From Sphingobacterium paucimobilis HER1398 (GTDB lineage: Bacteria; Bacteroidota; Bacteroidia; Sphingobacteriales; Sphingobacteriaceae), in NCBI RefSeq assembly GCF_000416985.1, contig NZ_ATDL01000014.1, forward strand, positions 62,001 to 126,000: a stretch of 64,000 bases of DNA. The letters are read 5' to 3'. The notes beneath the pieces were generated by a model. That model was not told the origin of the DNA. It did not search any database and saw nothing but the letters and a program-made list of their open reading frames with translations. Shown here one piece after another: positions 45,181 to 53,867 of the stretch. The position numbers and the translations under genes are program-made. The number at the start of each line of letters is the position of its first letter. Positions within the stretch are counted from its first letter, which is position 1.

Positions 45181-47828
45181 AGGCCAATCTGACCACCGTC
45201 ATCGGCTTGGAGATCGTCCGGATTGGTGATTTCCAGTGTGATGGAGTCGGTTGTATCTGTGTTTTTTTCCGTTTCTGTAGCCGGCGGAACCGCTAGGTCA
45301 ATCTCTTCGCGCAGACTTGTTACTTTCTGTACGTTGTGGAAAGACAATCTATTACCCTGTGCTTTTATTTTCTTGACATCAATGAGTTCGTTTAACGATT
45401 GTTCTATTGTCTCGGGTTGTTGGGATTTACCTTTAAGTTGGTCGATCTTAACGAGAGGCTCAGGGTTGTTGGTCAATAGAATCAGTTTTGAACCAGGTTC
45501 TTCATTAATGAAGGATACACGTTTTCCGATTTGTATATCTTCAAAGACAAAGCGTTTTACATAGAATGCACCGGATTTTCCGTCTTTATGTACCGCTGTG
45601 TACACATGGTTTGGAAGATGCTTTTCGATACGGATCATTTTTTCGTCGAAATGATTATTGAGGTCGAAATTCGAAAGTTCGAAAGAACCGTCCTGGAAGA
45701 CCTGCAATATTTTGTCATCACCATCAAACTCACCAAGGAATTTACCTCTTTCTTCCGCATTTAGTCGCTTCAATACTTCGTCGTACCATATTTTGCGGCC
45801 TGCTAGGGTGGAAACTCCAGCGCTTTTGAATGTGATTTTCTTAACAGGGTATTTGGATACGATATTCCCCATAGATGCCCTGCCTTTAATCGCTATCTCT
45901 GCAAAATCTTGGTCAAACGTCAGTTTTCGCAACTTGGTGTGCGGTTTTAGCTGAATGTTTACCACCTCAGCCTCGCCATTTGGATTGGCTGTGAAGTACA
46001 GAACCTTCGACCCCTTAGTTCCCTTGCTGATATCGTAATCTTTGTCACGGGTTACAGCTGTTACGGCAAAGCGCTTAATATAGGTAGTTCCATTTGGACC
46101 GTCTTTATATATTGCATTATAGATAGTGCGTTCGTCTCCCTTTTTGAAAACGGCTACATGGATGATATCTTTACCCACAAATACTTTGTCCTGTACTTTT
46201 ACAACGCTGTACTTGCCATCTTCACGAAATACAATGATATCGTCAATATCAGAACAGTCGGATACGAATTCATCCTTCTTCATTCCTGTTCCGATGAATC
46301 CTTCTTCCCGGTTGACGTATAGTTTGGCATTTGCTAAAGCTACCTGTGAAGCCTCTACTTTATCAAATACACGGAGTTCAGTTTTTCTTTCGCGACCCTT
46401 AGCGTATTTCGTATGTAGTCTTTCGAACCAGCTGATGGTGTATTCCGTCAGTTGACGAAGGTTTTTCTTGACTTCCTTGATTTCATCCTCCAATGCTTTC
46501 ATTTGTTCATCCGCTTTCTTGACATCAAAGCGTGTGATACTGCTCATTGGTTTGTCAATAAGCTTCTTATAGTCTTCTGCGGTTATTTCGCGATAGAACT
46601 GGTCAAAGAATGGTGTGAACAGTCGGGTTAAGACTTGGGTCACCGTATCAAAATCTCCGGAGTTTTCGTAATCCGGATGCTTGTACATCCCTTCTTGGAT
46701 AAAGATCTTAAGTAAGTTGCTGAAGAATATCTTCTCTTGAAGTTCGCGCAGGCGGATTTCTAATTCTTGTTTCAAGAGATCCTTTGTCTGCACGGTATTT
46801 TCGATCAAGATGTCATTCACACTCATAAAGTGTGGTTTGTTTTCCTTGATGACACAGGTATTTGGAGATATCGATGATTCACAGGATGTAAATGCGTAAA
46901 GTGCATCTATGGTGACATCTGGTGATATACCTGGCGCCAAGTGAACGATGATTTCTACATGTTCTGCGGTATTATCTTCAATTTTTTTAATTTTTATTTT
47001 ACCCTTGTCGTTTGCAGAGACGATACTTTCGATCAGGCCACCCGTAGTCGTTCCGTAGGGGATTTCTGTAATCGCTAGTGTTTTTTTATCCCGTTCCTCT
47101 ATTTTAGCTCTGACTCTGATTTTGCCTCCACGTTGTCCTTCGTTATAATTGGATACGTCGGCCAGTCCTCCTGTTGGAAAGTCTGGGAATATATTTGGTC
47201 TTTCGCCTTTTAATACCTGAATGGATCCCGCTATAAGTTCAATAAAGTTGTGCGGCATGACTTTGGTCGCTAAACCTACTGCGATACCTTCTGCTCCTTG
47301 GGCCAATAATAGCGGGAATTTGACAGGAAGTGTAATAGGCTCTTTGTTACGGCCGTCATAGCTTAGCTGCCAATCTGTAGTATCTGGATTGAACACAACC
47401 TCGTTCGCAAATTTAGAAAGCCTTGCTTCGATATAACGTGGTGCTGCTGCAGAGTCTCCTGTGACTGGATCCCCCCAGTTACCCTGGCATTCGATCAATA
47501 GGTCTTTTTGACCGATCTGTACCATCGCATCTCCAATTGAAGCATCCCCATGCGGGTGGTATTTCATGGTATTACCTACGACATTGGCTGCCTTATTAAA
47601 GCGGCCATCATCCATTTCTTTTAAAGAATGAAGGATACGGCGCTGCACCGGTTTAAAGCCATCATTGATATGAGGCACCGCTCGATCGAGTATAACATAA
47701 GAGGCATAGTCTAAGAACCAGGTTTCGTATAATCCCGATAGAGGGATGGTATTACTAGCCTGTTCGCTATCCTGTTGTGGGTTGTTTTCTAAGTTATTGT
47801 CCTCAGGATCGTTTATTTCATCAATCAT
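45174..47828 (-). CDS. parC: DNA topoisomerase IV subunit A
   Basis: An 884-residue type IIA topoisomerase breakage-reunion subunit that unlinks replicated chromosomes. The catalytic tyrosine is Y132 (AAAPRYIEARL). The quinolone-resistance region reads HPHGDASIGDAM (91-102), with Ala and Asp at positions matching S80 and E84 of E. coli ParC. The C-terminal part is a degenerate pinwheel domain with VRVF-type strands (for example GKYSVVKVQDKVFVGKDIIHV). The Bacteroidota ParC pattern and the acidic N-terminal tail separate it from GyrA. parE is not adjacent. Confidence 0.93.
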   Translation of the reverse strand: MIDEINDPEDNNLENNPQQDSEQASNTIPLSGLYETWFLDYASYVILDRAVPHINDGFKPVQRRILHSLKEMDDGRFNKAANVVGNTMKYHPHGDASIGDAMVQIGQKDLLIECQGNWGDPVTGDSAAAPRYIEARLSKFANEVVFNPDTTDWQLSYDGRNKEPITLPVKFPLLLAQGAEGIAVGLATKVMPHNFIELIAGSIQVLKGERPNIFPDFPTGGLADVSNYNEGQRGGKIRVRAKIEERDKKTLAITEIPYGTTTGGLIESIVSANDKGKIKIKKIEDNTAEHVEIIVHLAPGISPDVTIDALYAFTSCESSISPNTCVIKENKPHFMSVNDILIENTVQTKDLLKQELEIRLRELQEKIFFSNLLKIFIQEGMYKHPDYENSGDFDTVTQVLTRLFTPFFDQFYREITAEDYKKLIDKPMSSITRFDVKKADEQMKALEDEIKEVKKNLRQLTEYTISWFERLHTKYAKGRERKTELRVFDKVEASQVALANAKLYVNREEGFIGTGMKKDEFVSDCSDIDDIIVFREDGKYSVVKVQDKVFVGKDIIHVAVFKKGDERTIYNAIYKDGPNGTTYIKRFAVTAVTRDKDYDISKGTKGSKVLYFTANPNGEAEVVNIQLKPHTKLRKLTFDQDFAEIAIKGRASMGNIVSKYPVKKITFKSAGVSTLAGRKIWYDEVLKRLNAEERGKFLGEFDGDDKILQVFQDGSFELSNFDLNNHFDEKMIRIEKHLPNHVYTAVHKDGKSGAFYVKRFVFEDIQIGKRVSFINEEPGSKLILLTNNPEPLVKIDQLKGKSQQPETIEQSLNELIDVKKIKAQGNRLSFHNVQKVTSLREEIDLAVPPATETEKNTDTTDSITLEITNPDDLQADDGGQIGLF

Positions 47829-48094
47829 TTACGTTACTTTAAAATTATACTAAGCGTGACTTAAGGGCTGTTTCTAATAGGGTAAAATTACAAAAATCTT
47901 TGTAATTTTTGGTATTTGAAATTTGGATAAGAGAAGATACTAGGCTGTTCGGTATTTAACCATATTGGTATAAAAGTCAGTATTTGGACACAAATATGAC
48001 GAACTAATCTTTCGAATGTTATTTATGAACATTAATTTTGTGTTAACCTTTTTTGGAAATTATATTATTAGGCACAAATTGAATCAATCGATTT

Positions 48095-48733
48095 ATGGCA
48101 AAGAAAAACTACGTTTCAAATTCAACAGAGTCTACCCGAATGTTTAAGAATGATTTCTTAGAATCATTGACAAAAGTTCATTTTACAGTTCCTCTGATTT
48201 TTTGGATTCCCGTAATCATTTACTTTATTCGCAAATCTTATGTAGTGGGTGAGATGTCGGTGGGAAATATTGTCTTGTACTTTTTATTTGGGCTCGCTTT
48301 CTGGACATTTGCGGAGTATATTCTGCATCGTTGGGTATTCCATTTCGAACCCAAGAGTAAGTTTGGACAGCGTATCCATTTTATCTTCCACGGGGTGCAC
48401 CATGATTATCCAAAAGACCGCTTGCGTCTGGTGATGCCACTTTCGGCAAGTATCCCGATGGCTACGATTATCTATCTTATTTTCTATCTTTTCTTTTCAG
48501 AATTTACGCTCGCTTCTTTCTTTGCAGGTTTTTTATTTGGTTACCTGATTTATGACGAGTGCCATTATGCGATGCATCATGCAAACTTTAAATCTGGTCT
48601 GTTCAAAAAGATTAAAGATCACCACATGTTGCACCACTACTCGGATCCTGAAAAAGGGTTTGGCGTGAGTTCGGCAATCTGGGATAAAGTCTTTAACTCT
48701 GGTTTCCCAAAGAAAGAGAGCAAAAAGAAATAA
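48095..48733 (+). CDS. Fatty acid hydroxylase (FA2H-like, sterol desaturase superfamily)
   Basis: A 212-residue membrane di-iron enzyme with four hydrophobic segments. The histidine clusters are all present: HRWVFH, HFIFHGVHHDYP, YDECHYAMHH and HHMLHHY. The KDRLRLVMP stretch after HHDYP is the mark of the fatty acid 2-hydroxylase branch. It most likely adds a 2-hydroxyl group to the acyl chain of ceramide-type lipids, which Sphingobacterium is known to make. It stands alone, divergent from parC. Confidence 0.85.
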   Translation: MAKKNYVSNSTESTRMFKNDFLESLTKVHFTVPLIFWIPVIIYFIRKSYVVGEMSVGNIVLYFLFGLAFWTFAEYILHRWVFHFEPKSKFGQRIHFIFHGVHHDYPKDRLRLVMPLSASIPMATIIYLIFYLFFSEFTLASFFAGFLFGYLIYDECHYAMHHANFKSGLFKKIKDHHMLHHYSDPEKGFGVSSAIWDKVFNSGFPKKESKKK

Positions 48734-48750
48734 GCAGTCTTTACATTAGA

Positions 48751-51700
48751 CTAGGGTTTATTGGACAGGCTGTCTTGCTGTAAGGAAGCTTCGTAAGCAG
48801 CTTTGTCCTCGTCATCCATTTCGGTGTCGAGATCATCTTCCTTATAGCGTCCCAGCTTGATTTTGAAATTTTCGGATGTACCATTGATACGCATCGGTAT
48901 TCCTAATATTCCAAGAGGAGGCAGTCCCAGTCTGAATCCAATATTCATTCGTCCATCTAATGTGACTTGTCCTTCAAAGCGAGGGCGAAAGCCTGCCATC
49001 TTCATCTTCGTCCGCTCGATGGTCATGACATTGTTTTTGATAGCGCTGTGAATATTGACTTTTTTGAGTTCTCCGTCTAGGAAGCCCTCTTTAGAAGTCG
49101 CTTTACTGATGCCGTTGAGGAGTTTGAAGTTCTTGAATCGGATCTGATCTAAGCTGAGTACACCTTCCCCCTGTATGGAGGGCATTATTGGATCCATATT
49201 GGCATTTAGTAAACCTGCTAACTGGTAGTCTAAGGATATGATGCCATGGGCATCTTTGGCGGAGGTTACCATTTGTTGAAACATTGGGATCTCTCGGTAG
49301 GCACGTTGTATATCGAAACTGTCAGCCTTGACCTTAAAGTCAAATTTGGCTTTGTAAGGAGACAGGGGCTGATAATTCATCTGCATATCCGTGGTAAGCC
49401 CTGCGACTTGAAAACCTGTGTTTTCAAGGGCGAGTTTGCCGTCTTTTAATTTAAGATTACCTCTGAAATTTTGTAACAGCAACTGGTCATAGGCTACTTG
49501 ATCTACTGCTCCTAATACTTCAATATCCAGGTTTTTGGGCAGCAGTACGACACCGGAGTTGTTCGTTGGTGCTGCGGTTGCACTACTGTTGGATGTACTG
49601 AATGCCATAAAATCATTGACATTGATTTTGCGACTGTGTATATCAAAGTTTCCCTTCAATATATCGGTGTCTAGTGTTAGGTAATTTATAATATTGTTGA
49701 TATAGCCTTTGACGCTAAGTTCATTGCGCCCGTATTGCGCTACAAATTTGTCGAAGTTGAGTTTTTCCTGTTTGAAGGAGAACTTTCCGCTCTTGATCTG
49801 TACGGGCTGTGGTAGTAATTCGGTTTCGACCTTTATGTTGCCAATATCGACGTATCCCTCATTTTTTAGGCGGTTGTATCTGCCTTGTAGAGCATCACTT
49901 TGCAAACCTGCCAAATCCAGGTTGGTACGGATATAACCATCGACATGGGTGCCTTCTAGGGCAAATATCTTATATATAGGTCCTAAGTTCAGTTTTCCCT
50001 TGGACTGAATCGCGTATTTGACGTTGTTGAAATTCTGAAAATCAGCGTGTAGAAAAAACGGTTCTCCAGCAAGTTTAAAGGATATTGGCAAAATTTTGAC
50101 GTTAAGGTCCTTTAAGGAACCTTTCTTGCTATTGATATATGTTTCTACTTGTATTTCCTCTAGGGGAACGGGGTAGTCTGCTGTCATGAAATAGCCGTTC
50201 TTCATCGTAACCGTGGCACTTGTCTCCGGTATGATATTTTTTTTCAGGTCCATAAACCCTTGGGATATAATATTAACGAATATATTGCCCGCGATTTCTA
50301 CGTCCTGGATCGGGTATATTTTCTTAATATCCGAAAGGTCGATATCAGCTTGTATGTTAGCATCTAGGTGGGGTTTTTGAAAATCTTTGATATCAGCATG
50401 TCCCTTTATGAAATTGTTTAGGGCGGCAATATCAATATCTTTTAAAGCAATTTTTGCATTCTTGATGTTATGATCCGTTCCTGTTGCCTCGAGTGCATAG
50501 TTGATCTTTTCGATAGCAACAGGTAGGGTACTTAACTTAAAGTATCCGTTTTTTAATGTGTTTTTTATATTGAATGTGGGAATGGAAGCAATGTAGACTT
50601 CCTTTTTGTTACGTAACCCGTAGGTCAGTGTATCTGTGGCATAAGTGCCGTCTATTGTGCCATTCAGATCCAGCTGTCCGGCGAATGTGAAGTCTGGCCA
50701 TTGCACAGCCTGGTAAAGGCTGCCCAGGTCGAGTGAACTATTGACCGTGGACTGTATCTGCATAGGGTCTACTCCTGATAGGTGTCCTTCTGTTTTGAAA
50801 AAGCCATTGGCTATCTTAAATTCAAATTGGCGCAGGTCTATAGCTAGAGAATCGGGGTTCATTTGTGGTAAATTTACCTTGAATTTGGCATTCCATCCCG
50901 ATATCGGTGTTTTGGCATTTTTGTAGGCGAGGTATCCGTCATTGATGATCAGTCCCAAGCTTAGGTTTGGCATTTTATGTTCGTCGGCGATATAGTCTCC
51001 CTCGAGATTCATGAATACTTCGGATGTTCCTTTTACTTGGGTATCTTTTAGCCAACCAGCATATGCTTTGGGCACTAGGGAAAGTAGTTCGTTTAGTGTA
51101 CTTTCCTGTGATTTTAGTTTGAAGTCCAGGTGGTATCCATTAGTCAAAAAGGCGAATGAACCCTTGAAGCGAACAGGGAGCCGATTGATGCGTATGTCAT
51201 TTTTTTCAAATACAAAGGAGAGATCATTGGTATTGATCTGAGTAATAAGCTGCGCATCTATACTTTTGTGTTCGATATACCGTTCGTGGTCAAACATGAA
51301 GGAAAATGCTTCAATCTTAGCATTGGTCTTTAGATCAAAAATAGAAGAAGTCAGATCTCCCTTGCCTTCGTAATCGATGTTTTTAGCTTCGATAAGCATG
51401 GGGAGAGAGGCATCGAAGTAGTGGAGGTCGATGTTTTTTAACTTTAACAGTTTGAAGGCTATCTGTCCATCTGATGTTTCGTCGCTCTCGCTTTGTGTCG
51501 TAGTATCCGGATTGTTATAGATGTTATAGTTGGCAGCACCGAGTGAGTCTACCAATACATTGATGTTCCCGTCTGTGATGATGAGTTTGTCGAGGACAAT
51601 TTTGTCTTTGAACAAGGACAGTACATCAATACCAATACTGATTTCTTTAACACTCAATAATGTGCTGTCCTGAAAAGGTGCGGAGCCTTTTAGTTGTACG

Positions 51701-51930
51701 TCGTGTACCGAAGTGGTCAAGGAAGGGAAGTGGGTAAAGAAACTGATGTCGATATCGCGGTAAGCAAGTGTTCCGTTGATCGTCTTGTTGGTCATCTCTT
51801 TGATGGTCGCATTGATTTGATCTTTAAAAAAGTAAGGGATAGCGACCATTGCTATCAAAATGGTGGTTGTTAAACCTAGGATAACGTATAGAATACGCTT
51901 TGATATGCTTTTATATTGTTTGTTGGGCAT
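48751..51930 (-). CDS. AsmA family protein, large
   Basis: A 1059-residue protein anchored by an N-terminal membrane segment (ILYVILGLTTTILIAMVAIPYF). The N-terminal AsmA domain is recognised by TKTINGTLAYRDIDISFFTHFPSLTTSVHDV, and the C-terminal AsmA-like domain by GEGVLSLDQIRFKNFKLLNG and MKMAGFRPRFEGQVTLDGRMN. The long middle is beta-strand repeats, forming a lipid-bridge-like groove in relatives. It probably acts in the periplasm in lipid transport to or quality control of the outer membrane. It ends with an acidic tail DDLDTEMDDEDKA. Confidence 0.88.
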   Translation of the reverse strand: MPNKQYKSISKRILYVILGLTTTILIAMVAIPYFFKDQINATIKEMTNKTINGTLAYRDIDISFFTHFPSLTTSVHDVQLKGSAPFQDSTLLSVKEISIGIDVLSLFKDKIVLDKLIITDGNINVLVDSLGAANYNIYNNPDTTTQSESDETSDGQIAFKLLKLKNIDLHYFDASLPMLIEAKNIDYEGKGDLTSSIFDLKTNAKIEAFSFMFDHERYIEHKSIDAQLITQINTNDLSFVFEKNDIRINRLPVRFKGSFAFLTNGYHLDFKLKSQESTLNELLSLVPKAYAGWLKDTQVKGTSEVFMNLEGDYIADEHKMPNLSLGLIINDGYLAYKNAKTPISGWNAKFKVNLPQMNPDSLAIDLRQFEFKIANGFFKTEGHLSGVDPMQIQSTVNSSLDLGSLYQAVQWPDFTFAGQLDLNGTIDGTYATDTLTYGLRNKKEVYIASIPTFNIKNTLKNGYFKLSTLPVAIEKINYALEATGTDHNIKNAKIALKDIDIAALNNFIKGHADIKDFQKPHLDANIQADIDLSDIKKIYPIQDVEIAGNIFVNIISQGFMDLKKNIIPETSATVTMKNGYFMTADYPVPLEEIQVETYINSKKGSLKDLNVKILPISFKLAGEPFFLHADFQNFNNVKYAIQSKGKLNLGPIYKIFALEGTHVDGYIRTNLDLAGLQSDALQGRYNRLKNEGYVDIGNIKVETELLPQPVQIKSGKFSFKQEKLNFDKFVAQYGRNELSVKGYINNIINYLTLDTDILKGNFDIHSRKINVNDFMAFSTSNSSATAAPTNNSGVVLLPKNLDIEVLGAVDQVAYDQLLLQNFRGNLKLKDGKLALENTGFQVAGLTTDMQMNYQPLSPYKAKFDFKVKADSFDIQRAYREIPMFQQMVTSAKDAHGIISLDYQLAGLLNANMDPIMPSIQGEGVLSLDQIRFKNFKLLNGISKATSKEGFLDGELKKVNIHSAIKNNVMTIERTKMKMAGFRPRFEGQVTLDGRMNIGFRLGLPPLGILGIPMRINGTSENFKIKLGRYKEDDLDTEMDDEDKAAYEASLQQDSLSNKP

Positions 51931-52062
51931 GGTAGTCTTGCTAATGGTGTTGCAAAACTGCTAAATTTTAAGGAGAATAAGGGGACAGAGAGGGATAAAA
52001 ATTTTGAATCTTAAGGAGATGAGGGGGGAGAAGTTTAAGGAACATTTTTTTAGCGCCTCTAT

Positions 52063-52475
52063 GCCGGCGCAAGGCATGTTACTTTTGTCTTGACACAAAA
52101 GTAACCCAAAAGTCAAGGCTGTACCTTATTTGTTGTTCCAGTGACGCTATGGTGTAAGCGCAGCCCAAGGTCTCCTTCACGCTACCCCTCTTAAAGACTA
52201 GGGGCTACTGGAGATATTGCAATCTGATAAGAATCGGTATGCACTATACCTACTTTCACGGCCAAATAAGCTAAGGCCGTTTTGTATACTTTACACTGAT
52301 TGTTCGCAATTTCTTACACTTTTGAAAATGTCACCTTGGCGGGTTGCCAATTGTAGTAATGGTGATCCGTTGTGGCAAGCCGGCACAGTGACGCGCTTTT
52401 ACCTCCTTTTGGCAAGACAAAAGGAGGAGCCAGTCGCGGCTTGAGCGACAAAAAGATATCGATAATAAACCTTCT
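52063..52475 (+). repeat. Dispersed structured repeat, copy 2 (about 413 bp)
   Basis: Second copy of the element at 32150-32562, same orientation, between the AsmA-like gene and the L,D-transpeptidase gene. Its left hairpin is GTTACTTTTGT / ACAAAAGTAAC (52078-52105), where the outer three pairs differ from copy 1 but still pair. The right hairpin CCTCCTTTTG / CAAAAGGAGG (52402-52427) is identical. A 75-codon frame inside is broken in copy 1, so it is not a gene. Confidence 0.9.
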
Positions 52476-52489
52476 TTTAAAGCTAACAC

Positions 52490-53215
52490 TTACTTCTCAA
52501 AACCATACTTCTTTTCAAGAACTTTAAAATGCAGCTCTTTCTTTTCTTTTAGAAGCAGGTCATAACCTTCTTTTAGATTTTGCCAGAATGCTAAAGTTGC
52601 TTCGTTGACATCGGCCTTATGCTTCGCTATGTTTTCATCTGTCATTTCAAAAGGGAAGATATATACTGGAATGTTTTGCTGTCCAGCTTCTTTGGCCCAT
52701 AGGGCATAGAGGTATATTTCTTTGATCAGGTCATCGGTCATTGGCAGGCAACCTACAGTTTCGCATTTTCCATGAATAAAGATGTCTGAACCGGTATAGC
52801 CTAAGCTTTTGTCCAGCTCGTTGGGGTAGTTTAAACCTAAAGAAAGATAGTATAGACTTTGGGGATTAAAACGATCGATGTGGTAGAAACCTTCAGGTAC
52901 TTGTTTGTCTCCTTCTGCTTTTTTTGGACCTAGTATTCCAGAACGTTTACATATTGGGTAGGTATGCAGGAGGTTATAGGTGCTTTCTGTTGTCGCTTTT
53001 GCATACAGCTCCAGTCTGTCTGCATTTTTGTAGGCAACAAGCAAGATGTTCAGCTCTTCCGTGTTTAGTTTTTTTGAAGCCAACAGTTTCTTGAGTTGAC
53101 CTTCTTTTTCCTCTTTCGCTACTGCAACACGGTCTTCAGTATGCTGTTGCTTCGGTTGGTTTTGACAGGAGAGAGTTATCAATAGTATCATTAAACCTGA
53201 GATTATTTTGTGCAT
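52490..53215 (-). CDS. L,D-transpeptidase (YafK-type) lipoprotein
   Basis: A 241-residue lipoprotein: the lipobox ITLSC puts the lipidated Cys at 17. The YkuD domain covers about 80-205, with PKKAEGDKQVPEGFYHID and the active-site motif HGKCETVGCLPM (H148, nucleophile C156). Members cross-link or trim peptidoglycan and are anchored in the periplasm. It lies downstream of the Crp-type regulator (24-bp gap). Confidence 0.88.
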   Translation of the reverse strand: MHKIISGLMILLITLSCQNQPKQQHTEDRVAVAKEEKEGQLKKLLASKKLNTEELNILLVAYKNADRLELYAKATTESTYNLLHTYPICKRSGILGPKKAEGDKQVPEGFYHIDRFNPQSLYYLSLGLNYPNELDKSLGYTGSDIFIHGKCETVGCLPMTDDLIKEIYLYALWAKEAGQQNIPVYIFPFEMTDENIAKHKADVNEATLAFWQNLKEGYDLLLKEKKELHFKVLEKKYGFEK

Positions 53216-53239
53216 GGGTTTTTCTTATTTGGCAATTTT

Positions 53240-53812
53240 TTAGGTGTGGGCGATTTCTTTACGGATACGGCTCAGGGAAGTGTCTGTGATACCCAGATAT
53301 GTAGCGATATATTTTAGAGGCGCCTGTTGTATGATCTGTGGCCGTTCGTGCATCAGCTGTAGATAGCGCTTGGTGGCAGGTTCGGTAATCATCTCGGTTG
53401 CTCTTTTTTTACTCTGATAAAGCTCAAATGCCATCCATGCCCGTCCCCATTCACGCATTGCAGGTATGTGGTGGAATAGCTCTTGGAAATCGTCAAATTT
53501 CACTTTCCATAGAGTACAGTCGGTCAGGCATTGGATATACTCTTGGGTGGGGACGCGTTGAAATAACGAGGCGACCTCGATAGCCACTTCTTGGTTCCCT
53601 TTGAAGTCGGTAGTGATCTCATTGCCTTCGTAATCGTAGAGATAGGAACGAACCAATCCGCTTTCTACAATATAGTATTCGTTGGCGACCTGATCTTTTT
53701 GTAACAGGAAATCTCCTTTCGACTTTAGTACTTTCTCATGGGCTTGACCTATTAGCTCGAAGTCTTTGGTTTCAAATAAAGGGTGTTGGTATACGTAGCG
53801 TAATATTTCCAT
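53240..53812 (-). CDS. Crp/Fnr family transcriptional regulator
   Basis: A 190-residue regulator with a cyclic-nucleotide-binding-type N-terminal domain (LLQKDQVANEYYIVESGLVRSYLYDYEGNE) and a C-terminal helix-turn-helix (LKYIATYLGITDTSLSRIRKE). No Fnr-type cysteine cluster is seen. This is the short Bacteroidota type whose ligand is usually unknown. It may be cotranscribed with the L,D-transpeptidase gene. Confidence 0.87.
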   Translation of the reverse strand: MEILRYVYQHPLFETKDFELIGQAHEKVLKSKGDFLLQKDQVANEYYIVESGLVRSYLYDYEGNEITTDFKGNQEVAIEVASLFQRVPTQEYIQCLTDCTLWKVKFDDFQELFHHIPAMREWGRAWMAFELYQSKKRATEMITEPATKRYLQLMHERPQIIQQAPLKYIATYLGITDTSLSRIRKEIAHT

Positions 53813-53867
53813 TGTTGGATCTAATTTAGCCCAAGTTAAGGAAATGCATCAAAATTCTATAATTCTA

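Noticed and set aside
52217..52444. A 75-codon frame inside repeat copy 2
   Set aside because: Copy 1 has a 2-nt length difference in the middle that breaks the frame, while the hairpins are kept; the start would be TTG. Non-coding is more likely.
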